DNA of 37,500 nt from Chrysomallon squamiferum (Eukaryota > Mollusca > Gastropoda > Neomphalida > Peltospiridae), in the NCBI GenBank assembly GCA_012295275.1, contig CM022670.1:22967755-23005254 (forward strand), given 5' to 3'. The translations under genes were made by a program, and so were the position numbers. Below the pieces are notes generated by a model, which was not told the DNA's origin, did no database searches, and was given only the letters and a program-made list of their open reading frames with translations. This document shows, one piece after another, positions 22,780 through 37,500 of this stretch; position 1 is the stretch's first letter, and every line of letters starts with the position of its first letter.

Positions 22780-25409
22780 GATTATTATTATTATTATTAT
22801 TGTCAATGATCCATATTTCAGAAATACGACAACCATTACTCATTTAGATATTTTCAAAATAGTTTTACTAATGAAAAGAATCTAGTTTTGTAAATACAAT
22901 ACATGAATAGGTAGATAACTAAGAAACTAACTAACCAACAAAATAAATAAAATAAATAAATAAAAAATAAATAAATAAACGAAATAAATAAAAAGGATCG
23001 ACACAAATATGCGGAAATTAAAATGGAAGTAATATGAAAGACTGAAGAACTCACCTTCACATTGCAAACAGCGATCTCTGACGCATTTTAAAAAATTAAT
23101 AATTCGACAGTTAGGGTTGAATACCTCCTGTTTGCCCTCTGCAATTTAAAAAAGTAGAATATTATATTATATTATATTATATTATATTATATTATATTAT
23201 ATTATATTATATTATATTATATTATATTATATACAGGGTGGTCCAAAAGTAGGTGGACAGTATGTGAGTTAGGATTAGGGTTATATTATTACAATGGTGT
23301 TCATTATAACTATGGTATTTGTGCTACATTATTTAAAATTTTATAACTACAATTATTTAAATTTAATCTGTTTTCTTTTCAGATAATACAGAGAACCCAT
23401 AACTGTATATGTTATCATATACTGTCCACCTACTTTTGGACCACCCTATATATTCACGTACATGTTGCTAATCAGATGTGTTCGCTAATAACATGACAAT
23501 AAAACGAATAAATATAAAAAATTTAAAGGCACCTTAACACATATTAATATCAAAGACATGATTAAAATGTAAAAACATTCTTGTATAATTATCCATTTTT
23601 TTTATTAGATTATCATTACTTAAAAAATATATATATATTTTTTTTAAGTAATGATAATCTAATAAGAATGTGTTTGATGGTATTTGAAAATAAAAATAAT
23701 AATCGTAAAATCTTGAATCTTCGAGAAGGTCGCATTACGTAAGTGACTGTGTTGCATATAATCTTTACATCGCGGTCGCATATCAACACACACCAGTTTC
23801 AAACATTTCAGATACACGCGAGAAAAAAAAGAAAAAAAAAAGAAGATTTTCCGCCGAGCGCTTATCAACCTCCTTGAAATCCCAAGGGGTTCATATCGAC
23901 AATTTGGGCGAGGCTCTGTTTTAAAGAGGTCATATTTCAACTATTAAATTATTTTTAAAAAAATTCTACGTTCTAAACAACAGAAAGTTAATCATAATTC
24001 ATTTCATCTTGCAGCCTTCTGAAAGAATAAGTCACAGCTCAGTTGACACGTTCAATGCTATTCACATTAATACTAAGTTCATTAGTTTAAGCTGTTCTTA
24101 CAAGATAGTGCAGACATTTGAATGAACGGGAAGTATTATTTAGCTTAAGTCGCTTTTCAAACTTACAGGATTAAGGTTTAATCGTATTCGATATGTAATG
24201 GGGTTTAGCGACGAACAAAGAATCTTACTTAGCTCTAAAATGTGAACTTAGCAGTCTGTAACTAATTTTACATTTAGATAAGTGAAATTATATCGATTTA
24301 AATTATGTTTTAAAAAAAAATGGAATTTATATTGATATAAATTATGTTTTTGATCATTTACCGACGTCTGCTTTCACTTTTATCCCTGCAAGTATTTAAT
24401 TTAATCTCTGAATTTTGATAATCATGTCACTAGGAATTTATACTAAATCGATTAGAATTTGTTTTAATTTTGAAAAAGCTTATCAAGTTCAGTTAAAACA
24501 AAAAACCATATACATAAATACACAATAAACATGTAAAACACACACAAACATACTGCACTTTTCTAAATATATCCGTTTATTTTAATTTTAAAGCTTCCGA
24601 TGGAATAAAACACATTACTGACAGAAAAAAAAAACAAAAAACCAAAAAAAATAAAAAAACAGAAGAAAAGAACCAACCATTTTTTTTCTTTTGTAAAATA
24701 AATAAATACGACAAACCCAAACACTTTTTCTGTTACAGTACAGCTATGTCAATGTTTTCAACACAAGCTACAAATCAATATAATCCATTTTGTCAACACT
24801 AAACAGCATAATAGTTATATAAATATAGCGTATATTTACCACACGTGTTTTGTATATGACAACAGTGTCATATTGAAATTATGTAATATATTCATTATGT
24901 GTATATATGTGTCTTTGTATCTGTGCGTCTGTGCGTACGAGTGTGTGATGTCATTTCCTTTTCTACATTTGTTTTTCTTTATGCTTGAAAAGTGTTTCCT
25001 TAAGATTTATATTTCAGAATGGTTATCGAATTCATAAATGGATATATACACATAAAATTTAACTTAAAAATATATATGTATATGAAAGATAACAATAATA
25101 GTTGCAGCAGTAGTAGTAGTCGTAGGGGTAATAGTAACAACAGTAGTAGTAACAGTAGTAAAATCCGGAATAAAATACATGTAAAGCCACACACAAGATA
25201 AAATATAAATATAATTATACCTAATTATTTTCAGAGACTGCACTAAATGATGAAATTCAATAATAAGCCAAAAACACTTCATACATATGTATATGTATTA
25301 CATTTCACAATTTTTGCTTGTGCTATAGTCTCAAGAAATATAATAATTAATTTCAAATAATAATAATAACAGTAAAGAAAATACCTCCGTATCTAACAGT
25401 GACGAACAT
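21476..25409 (-). CDS. CXorf65-like small protein (5 exons)
   Basis: The exons in order on the minus strand are 25409-25385, 23138-23055, 22619-22503, 22132-22061 and 21666-21476. They sum to 489 nt, or 162 residues plus stop. All four introns are GT-AG and all interrupt codons in phase 1. The protein opens MFVTVRYGEGKQEVFNPNC, continues with a Cys-containing RIINFLKCVRDRC, an acidic CEDEIELSDENGNIKFLRD segment, YASDLLGEREMLILLKVD and RYTPLLSDQDAITEEFLARL, and ends in a roughly 60-residue Arg/Lys/Ser-rich tail (SRRGRSSK, RSRSRQGKP). The start (MFVxVRYG), NPNC motif, DE.G.IK segment and YTPLL block resemble my recollection of vertebrate CXorf65, whose function is unknown. The order and length fit (human about 183 residues). 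No signal peptide or membrane segment is seen. The N-terminal part may be ubiquitin-like in fold, but that is a guess. The exon model is stronger than the family name. Confidence 0.75.
21776..21803. repeat. Poly(A) tract in intron 4 of the CXorf65-like gene
   Basis: An uninterrupted A run of nearly 30 bases, simple sequence. Confidence 0.9.
22657..22800. repeat. TTTA then TTA microsatellite, CXorf65-like intron 2
   Basis: TTTA units pass into about forty TTA/ATT units with a few TTG interruptions. An isoleucine-rich open frame over it is spurious. Confidence 0.95.
22943..22993. repeat. AAAT tetranucleotide microsatellite
   Basis: A run of AAAT/ATAA units with minor interruptions, in intron 2 of the CXorf65-like gene. 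Confidence 0.85.
23161..23232. repeat. ATTAT pentanucleotide array
   Basis: About fourteen near-perfect ATTAT units, immediately followed by the MITE at 23234, whose TA target site falls at the end of the array. Confidence 0.95.
23234..23448. mobile_element. TA-flanked MITE, mariner/Tc1-like
   Basis: This short element has terminal inverted repeats of 29 perfectly matching bases (23235-23263 and 23419-23447), beginning AGGGTGGTCCAAAAGTAGG, with partial matching a few bases further in. TA dinucleotides lie on both sides. The internal 155 bp has no coding capacity, so it can only be moved in trans. The size, TIR and TA duplication fit a non-autonomous Tc1/mariner-type element. It sits in intron 1 of the CXorf65-like gene. 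Confidence 0.85.
23602..23665. repeat. 64-bp near-perfect palindrome
   Basis: Two 32-base arms meet with no spacer (TTATTAGATTATCATTACTT on the outside, an AT-rich centre) and differ at only two bases near the centre. It could extrude as a cruciform or be a very small hairpin element. It lies in intron 1 of the CXorf65-like gene, about 150 bp from the MITE. No target duplication is obvious. Confidence 0.9.
23666..25384. other. Rest of CXorf65-like intron 1, no coding sequence recognised
   Basis: The segment at about 23700-23940 is a little richer in GC than its surroundings and has a 93-codon open frame on the minus strand, but no recognisable protein, splice signals or RNA fold. Further on there is AT-rich sequence, AG/GTA-type trinucleotide runs at about 25085-25165, and a locally repeated motif at 24285-24350 (AAATTATGTTTT twice). 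Nothing else is supported. Confidence 0.5.
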
Positions 25410-26143
25410 TCTAGCGAACAGTTTTCCACTCAACACAGGACGATTAACACATGGTTTCGTTTTTTTTTTTGGTTTTCTTTTTCACTCTGAATCGTTCACT
25501 TTAACAATCTCATTCTCTCTATCCTGTGGTAACAAATCAAGAGCTGGTCTGGCTTTTAATGTGGCGAACCCCAAATGTTTAATGGTGTTTCCTTTCTCAC
25601 GTTGTAAAAATGTGCACGGAGCTGTATATATCTTTTTTTTTTTGTAGCCTCTGTTATTTACCCTTTCATAATCGCCCACTGACTGCTGAATAGAAATAAT
25701 TTTTTGCTTTTTTTTTTTGTTGTCGTTATTAAGCCGCTTATATAGCTACCTCGTGATCCGATAGCATAACACGAGGATTAACATCTGCGATAAAAGCGAC
25801 ACTTTTCTTTTTAGTGCATCCACGTGAATTTGACATCAAAAAGATTTAAACAATTTATTTATTTATATATATATTTTTTTTATTTATTCATATATATATA
25901 TATTTATATTATCGTTATTAGGTTTTTGCACAACTTTATTTAATTTTAAATAAATAAAGTTTTTTTTTTTAATTTTTAAGATGATTGGTGTTTCAAACAA
26001 GTTTAGTTTAATTGTTGTAATATATCGATGTTTTTAACATTTATATACACCAGTCACTGATAACCACAATGAAAACGATATTAATAGTATTAGTAGTAGA
26101 AACAGTAGTAGTAGTAGCAGCAGTAAGTAATAGTAGCAGTAGC

Positions 26144-26196
<53 letters not shown>
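26144..26196. repeat. AAT microsatellite
   Basis: About seventeen AAT units without interruption, flanked by TAG/CAG-type trinucleotide runs. Confidence 0.95.
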
Positions 26197-26197
<1 letters not shown>

Positions 26198-27056
26198 CAC
26201 CAACCACATCAATACAACAACAACTTTAACTACTACTACTACTACTTCTTCTGTTGCTACTACTACTGCTAATAATACAATCTGATTTCTGATTCTATGT
26301 CAGGAAAAAACCTAAGTATTATCTCTCAAAATAAACGAGAAAAATAATATATTTATTTCTTCTTTTTCATCCTTCTTATATCTAATTTTTATTTTAGTCT
26401 CGGCATTTCCCGTTGAACTATGTCAACAGTATGCTTTGATCTAGTAAATACACATATTAAATATTAAAACAGGTCAAGTACCCGTTACCGGTATTGCTTA
26501 AGGACATAAAGTTTTCAACAGCCAGAGACTATGCGATTTCATTCATTTCATTTCATTTTCTTTCTTACGTTCTTTCTCTTCTTCTGTTTACTCGGAAATA
26601 AGTGAAAATATAATTATAATAATTGGTAACTTGCACTTACTGAAGAAAATGATAGTTTAAAAAATTAGAAACATTTAATAATGATTTTAATTTAATTTTT
26701 TTGTTTTGTTTTAAATGTAATATATATATAAAAATAATAATTTATTTATTTTGCATTTTGCTTTTGTTGTGTTTTCTTGCTGTGTTTTCAACACTGCCAT
26801 AGCATCGTTTTAGTGTCATGGTTCAGTGAAACAATAATTACAGTGCACCTCAACCAGAATAATGTTAATTCATTATCCATTTAGTAGCATCAAGGAATAT
26901 TTTCTATGAACCTTCTCAGAGAAAGAAAAGATTATATTTAATAAACTAGTCGTGGTGTCGTTGAGGAGAATGGATCCGGCAACACATCACATACCAGGCT
27001 TGCGCCCAATAAAAGCGTTTTTAAATATTTTGTCTCATAAGGTCATTATACAAAAT

Positions 27057-27126
27057 AAAAGAAAGAAAGAAAGAAAGAAAAAAAAAATGGAAGAAAGAAA
27101 AAGAAAATGGAGAGAAAGAAAAAGAA
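27057..27126. repeat. GAAA-rich purine tract
   Basis: GAAA units with A-run and TGG interruptions make an almost pure purine strand. Confidence 0.85.
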
Positions 27127-27198
27127 ATAAATGTCTACCAAGTTGTTATCAAAAATTCATGTATTCATTCTGATTTCTGGAATGATCATTAAAATAAA

Positions 27199-27317
<119 letters not shown>

Positions 27318-27442
27318 CTTGCGGCTTCATCAAATTTATGTTTTGTGTTAATTCTGATTTCAGCCTTGAGCTTGATCAGAGACAACTATGATTTTATCAC
27401 TTTGTGAATCATAACAAAAATCATGACCTTCCATAACTTTAT

Positions 27443-27445
<3 letters not shown>

Positions 27446-27496
<51 letters not shown>
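27446..27496. repeat. GA dinucleotide array
   Basis: An uninterrupted purine-strand GA run of about 25 units, 130 bp from the long TA array. Confidence 0.95.
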
Positions 27497-27499
<3 letters not shown>

Positions 27500-28204
27500 T
27501 TCTCTTTCTGGAGAGGGTTTAAAAGTTTAATTTAAGACATAATTGTATTGCAATATTTCCTACAAGTCTAATGCTTAATATTTAATATAAGAATACAATC
27601 TTTCCATGGTTCGAACAGTTGGTCAACACAAATGTAACATGTAGGGAGGATTTCACCAATCTGATGTAAAATATTTCAGTTTACTGATTAAAATATTATC
27701 AGATAGGTAACGGGAACTGTATTTTACGTTTATTTAAAATTCAAAGAAAATGATAAGAGAATATTTTAGATTATGTTGGTGAGATAATTACAGCATGATA
27801 CTTAAATAAAATGACAGCAAATTTTCTGGAATTCCAGCTAATCACGTGTCACACTTACCGATGTACAAGCTGTAGAGATAGTCATACAAATAAAAATACA
27901 ACCAGTCAAAAGTTTAGTTCGCTAACCTTTCTCATCAAGTGTATGACTGCACAACCATTATTTTCTTTTGGACAATAATCGCAACAGTTATTATTATTGT
28001 TGTTGTTGTTGTTGTCTGTTTGAAATTAAAATATGTGGTCTTTTGTTATATATTTTCACTGCTCTCAAGCAAAAAGAAGAAGAGAAAGAAAGTAAGAAAG
28101 AAAATTAAATATACTCTTTTCTGTCATCAAAAACAATTATCATAATGAATAATATAATAAGATCAATAAACAAGACCTGTCTAGAGAAAGAACAATAAAG
28201 TTAT

Positions 28205-28207
<3 letters not shown>

Positions 28208-28242
<35 letters not shown>
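28208..28242. repeat. CA microsatellite
   Basis: An uninterrupted CA run of about seventeen units. Confidence 0.95.
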
Positions 28243-28250
<8 letters not shown>

Positions 28251-28815
28251 CAACAACCCAAAAATAAAAAAAACAACGAACTATCAAAACAAGAAAAATA
28301 AGAACAACTTTATGCGAAAAAGTTAATAAAGTATTTTAATAAATTATTTTAACTGTTCTGTGGAACATTTCGTCGTTCACAGTTTCGTGTAATCTCTGAC
28401 TGGACATATTAAACACGTTTTTCCTCACCTTACTGCGTGTTAAAGAAACATCCACACAAAATTTTCTGGTTGATTTCACTGCGGCAATTTTCCACAAATT
28501 ATTGCCCCAAAAAATATTCTGAAGACAACTGTTACCTGTCTCCGAGCAAATGTTTAAAAAAAACCCGATGTATCTGATAAAAAAACACATATCGAAGATC
28601 CAAAATTCAGACTATATTTAGTCTGTCTTTAAGCATATCCTTAGGCTTGTATTTAACTGTTATTTATTTAGAAATTTAATTACCCTATACGGTTATATAT
28701 AATAATTTGTCTGCGATAGAACGAGATTTTTTATAAAAAAATAGGAACCAAGCAGCAAATGAAGGTATGTTTTAAAATATTATTGCTCTTTGATAAAATG
28801 TCACTGATATATATA

Positions 28816-28848
<33 letters not shown>

Positions 28849-29072
28849 TTATATTGTTCAAAGTGTACATGTGACCTCAATAGATTTTGTATAATTTCAG
28901 CTTTTTGGTTTATGTATTTTTTATATATATATATTTTTTTTTGGTAATAACAATAAATCAACAAACATTTGAGGATGACATTTACCATGAATTATTTCGT
29001 GACGTCATGTCGTATGAAATCACAAAATGATAAAAATAAAATTAGATCTTTATTCTTTAATATACTGAGTAC

Positions 29073-29112
<40 letters not shown>

Positions 29113-29481
29113 ATAGATAAACCGGTTCGTGAAAACAAAAATGATTTGTTAAAACATTATCTTGATCAATGACAACAGTTATCTGCCTGCACCGTTTTAC
29201 GAGACAATTACTTAGGGAAAATGCATTTCCTGTATCCACATCACTTTGTCTCGGACAAGACTTATGGATCTCTCTGCCTGTCTTTGTGTTCCCGCACGTA
29301 TATTAACAAAAATACATATAACACTCCAACACACCCAAACAACACCCATATGTATATATATACATATAAATAATCTTATCTAATTATCTGTTTATGACTC
29401 CGCATCTCTGCTTATCTGTCAATAATTCTGTCTGTCTGTTTGTCTATCGTTGATCTATCTGTCTATGGTTTATTTTTTCAG

Positions 29482-33834
<4,353 letters not shown>

Positions 33835-33968
33835 AATCGAGGCTTACAAACATTCAACACCAGTAAAGCAGAAAGAAAAAAATTAAAGAGTTAAACTCTT
33901 GTATCTTTTTGTTTTCTTTGCTTTTTAAATTATTATTATTATTATTATTTTTTTTTTTTTATTATTAT

Positions 33969-34004
<36 letters not shown>

Positions 34005-37000
34005 AGTGAGTGCCTTTCAAACAGAAGCAAAGGCCATGTTTGAAATAAATAAATAAATAAATAAATAAAAACAAAAAAAAAAAAAAAAAAAAAAAAAAAA
34101 GAAAGAAAGACAAAAGACAGAAGCAAATAAAACATCATGGCCTGATGCATTAAACTGTAAAATGATGCTGAGGTCCTATTTGATAAACGTCACTGGAGAA
34201 CAAATAATTTTATTAGAGGTCCCTTCAGATAGCGAGACCCTTGTTTGGATTATGTTAAAATCCGGCTATGTCAAACATCATTTAAATCAATAATTAAATT
34301 TGGGATTTAGCATTCGAAAAACGAAAACAATAACTATTAAATATAAACGTCAAATTGAAATAAACAGAACACACTCACACCTTCCCAAACAGATAAATAA
34401 AACACACAAAACAAACACATTAACGTTTAGCAAAATAAAACAAACAGCGTATTAACGTTTAAAAAAAAAAAAAAAAAAAAAAAATAAAATAAAATAAAAA
34501 AATAAATAAATAAAAATCCCAACAAAACAACAAGAAACTACTATCTAAAATTATCATGATTCATTACTCCAAAACAAATATTCAACCATCTTACGTGGCA
34601 AGAAAAAAACCCAAAAACAAACAAATAAAATAAAATAAAATAAAATAAAATAAAATAAAATAAAATAAAATAAAATAAAAATGTAAAATAAATTAAATAA
34701 CAATAAAAAAATTCATGAATTTATGTAAATGTAAAATATATATGTCTACAACATCTGGAGCATGGGTTGCCAAACGTTTTTTTTATCCATACCACCCGTT
34801 TCATGAGGTTATAAAAATCTGGAAGCTCCCAGCGAAACTTTTTATATTAAATATTGTAAAAATTTAAATGTTTTATCAAATAACAATGACTGCGGTTACT
34901 ATATCAACTGTATTTAAGAAAGAAAACACGTTTACGATTAATCAAACAACATGACATTTTTTTTTTTACAGGGCTAATAATGTTGTAAGTTTTAGTCTTA
35001 AACATCTTTTTTCTTCCAAGTTCATCATATTTCGCAACCTAATTAGAACTACGTCAGCTGTCAGCACGGCCTTAATCCAGTTTCAACCATAAGCGAAATG
35101 GAGAATGCTAAAATAAAAGGTAGAATACTTGCAAAAAATTTTGCCCTATCTAATTTTAATTATTTAATTCCATTAAAATAATTCATTAGTCCTAAGAGCG
35201 ATTTTTCGCAACTGTTCAGTGAGAAGAAAAAAAAAAGAAGAAAAATATGTTCAAGAGGAGGCGGGTGGAGCGAATGCGACTGTCTCCACGGTTTGCGCAA
35301 CAGATTTTTCGCAATCACTGTTTAGAATTTGACGTTATAACCATGAGGTGATTTCCCTCGACCAGAATGTTTTCCAGAAAGAGGCGCTGTTATTCATGTA
35401 CAAAAACATAAAATACCATACAACAGAACACTCAAAATATTTGCGAAATTTTATGCGAATATCACGTCTGGTGTGCAACGGCCATTAATAGTTCGTCAGA
35501 CATTTCTTCTTACGTTTTTTTTTTTTTTTTTTTTGTCTTCACAATATACAAATGGTAAAGTTTTAAGATTTCTAAAAAAAAAAAAAAAAAAAAAAAAATA
35601 ATTAAAAAAAAAAAGAACGAAAAAGTCCTAATAACCAGTTTATCTCTCAACTACCCTATAAAGACCCTTTAATTACTATATGTTTTAGATTTTTAATAAT
35701 CATAATACAGCAGCTTTAAATAATTAAACCCTCTAATATTTAACAAAACTTTTACCCCTAGACTTTTATTGTCATGTGGGTGGTTTTTGCGGTTTTGTTT
35801 GTGTTTTTGTTGGCTCTTTTTATATAAATTTTCAGTCTGGCGTCTTACAACCAACAGCTCTCTATCCGTTATATTCTTACAGAGAGGAAAATGTATCAAC
35901 TAGGCTGGAGACACTGGGTGGAACGGTAAAATAATCAAAATGGCACGCTCTGTCGTACTGATTTTTTTTCGTAACGCATCAGGCCACTTCTCTTAGCAAA
36001 CTGAAATACTATTTCTCGCCTCACTGCACAGACTACATGATTTACATAATTATATATTCGATATTTAAATGACATTTCAGATATCTTCTTCTACGTGGAT
36101 AACATCTTGAACTAAAATATGCGACGAAGACATTTTGGACACTGCTCCGAGCTAATGACCCAGTGACTCTACGTACAGACACGCAATAAAACTAGTTTAA
36201 ACTGTTTCTTGTGAAAATAAATCATAACTACGAACTTTTTCACGTAGAAATTAAGTCTCTGTCATTTTAACTGATAACACGACGCGTTTTGGGAAAAGTA
36301 CTGTTCGTTTATGGTGTACCCAGAATGTTAAACGATTGATTTCGTCTTTGGAAATAACGAAATAATTAACTAAAACAAACGAACGTGTTGGCACTTCGAA
36401 AAGTGCAATGGAATTTATTTAAATCCATAACAGATTTTAGTATCTTTAAAAACACGATTGGTAGCGCAATAAACAGACAATAAAATGAAAATAGACCATT
36501 GAAAGATCTCCATGATTCTTTCTCGCTGATAAGATCGAAGCTCACAGGAATAGTTCAGCTCTGTGTTTTATTTATGGGTTATTAATCAGCGTTTATGTGT
36601 TTCGGCCTATCCTGTTAAGAAATTCTCCTGGGCAGTGAATTATCAGAAGAAATATCTTCAGTCAAATTATTATTTATTTTTCACTATTACAGCTTTGTTA
36701 AAAATGAAATAATAATAATAAAAAAATGGTTAGAACTGAATAAAGTCATGATAATTATCCGTATCATCACAACTCCTGCTTATTTAAAAAGTGTTATTTT
36801 AAATGTCCAGCTTTCGTGTTCAGAAGATATATAGCATTCACTGTCTGGCAAATAGCTTTGTATGTTCGAGTAAGCGGTATGTAAAGGGTTCGATTATCAG
36901 AACTTCTAATGTGGCCTTTTTTTCCTTTGTTACGAGACATCTACGTGAATCTAAAGCTGTAGTACAAACTTCCATCTCATCAGAAAATACACACGAAACA

Positions 37001-37500
37001 ACGTAAAAGGCAGGTAGCTTCTTAAAATGTTCATTATGATGACCAAATCTTACGAACAACGGTTAATATTAAACAGATCAGTCTTGCAGCTTTATTTATT
37101 CTTTCTTGTTTTAATGCAAAATGTAAACAACAATCAATGAGAAATTATTAATGATAATGTAATATTAACAATGATGACAATAACAATGACAATGAAGACG
37201 ATAATAACGATAATGACGAAAATGGTAAAGAAGAATTAGAAAATAAAGAAAAAGAAGATGAAGATAATAACTGTTAAAAACAAAAATTAATTCAATTTTT
37301 CGTTTTTGTCTACTAAAATATCCTGTTTGTGTAGTGAAAGATTAACAGATAATACAACACTGTCAGATTAATTCCGACTGAACGGATGGCCCTCGGCAAC
37401 TTTTTTATTTTATTTTTATGTTATTATTCTCGAAGAATATAACATGATATAAAGGAACAGAGACTTAAACAAAAATTCAGAAACAAAAAGGAGAACCAAA
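33835..37500. other. Region downstream of the lectin gene, no gene recognised
   Basis: The lectin 3' UTR begins here; a possible AATAAA lies at 34044-34049, inside an AAAT run. Long poly(T)/poly(A) blocks occur at about 33949-34003, 34076-34100, 34461-34483, 35518-35534 and 35575-35598, and an AAAAT array at about 34626-34680. The segment at about 34990-35460 is less AT-rich and repeats TTTCGCAA on both strands. Open frames of 60-73 codons near 35700-35900 and 36800-37060 show no family features or splice context. I see no RNA gene. Confidence 0.5.
34626..34680. repeat. AAAAT pentanucleotide array
   Basis: About eleven AAAAT/TAAAA units without interruption. Confidence 0.95.

Noticed and set aside
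23265-23282. Telomere-like TTAGGG/TTAGGATTAGGG sequence
   Set aside because: Only one or two degenerate units, inside the MITE; not an interstitial telomeric array.
23659-23940. 93-codon minus-strand open frame in CXorf65-like intron 1
   Set aside because: No recognisable family and a phenylalanine run coded by poly(T/A); no splice context.
25482-25679. 65-codon minus-strand open frame just upstream of the CXorf65-like start
   Set aside because: No homology seen and no splice link to exon 1; may be promoter or 5' UTR sequence.
27859-27869. 11-nt micro-exon on the minus strand between CTCTACAG and GTAAGT
   Set aside because: Both sites look good, but no frame or neighbouring exon connects to it. 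It could be part of a 5' UTR, but nothing supports that.
36870-36905. tRNA-like B box (GGTTCGATTAT)
   Set aside because: The conserved CC at the end of the box is missing, no acceptor stem or A box can be built at the right distance.
36803-37059. Overlapping 67- and 73-codon open frames on opposite strands
   Set aside because: Neither shows family motifs, codon bias or splice signals; expected by chance in a locally less AT-rich stretch.

Overview
This is a piece of an animal nuclear genome. It is very AT-rich and full of microsatellites, and its genes are split into many short exons with consensus GT...AG borders. I see no operons, Shine-Dalgarno sites, CRISPR arrays or rRNA genes. A lophotrochozoan, most likely a mollusc, is my best guess. 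It rests on the AT-rich short-intron architecture and on a secreted lectin joining an F-type-like and a C-type domain. This is inference; no species can be named from the window.

Three protein-coding genes can be rebuilt exon by exon. (1) 1833-19876, plus strand: a full-length Nup155 nucleoporin in 35 coding exons. Every exon junction keeps phase, and the model totals 1388 codons plus stop once one extra base in exon 17 is discounted; human Nup155 is about 1391 residues. (2) 21476-25409, minus strand: a small 162-residue protein in 5 exons that resembles the uncharacterised CXorf65 family and ends in a very basic tail. It lies tail-to-tail with Nup155. (3) 29482-33834, plus strand: a 316-residue secreted lectin in 6 exons, made of a signal peptide, an F-type-lectin-like (FTP) domain and a C-type lectin domain. 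It is divergent from gene 2. The three genes have no obvious shared pathway.

The most unusual structure is inside Nup155. A 374-bp segment carrying the end of exon 17, intron 17 and the start of exon 18 also exists as a diverged inverted copy in intron 15 (8951-9324, minus), bordered on both sides by CA/TG microsatellites. The plus-strand exon 17 has an extra C that breaks the frame, while the inverted copy keeps the frame. The plus-strand intron 17 has also gained a near-identical 61-bp piece of exon 12 and intron 12. Together these point to local rearrangement of a conserved gene, or to an assembly problem, and they predict a long double-stranded arm in the pre-mRNA.

The rest is introns and intergenic DNA. 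These hold a TA-flanked mariner-like MITE (23234-23448), a near-perfect 64-bp palindrome (23602-23665), a 43-bp-arm hairpin (33413-33535) next to a decayed relative of the MITE end, a 24-bp minisatellite, and long (TA)n, (CT)n, (CA)n, (AAT)n and (ATTAT)n arrays. From 33835 to 37500 I find no gene.
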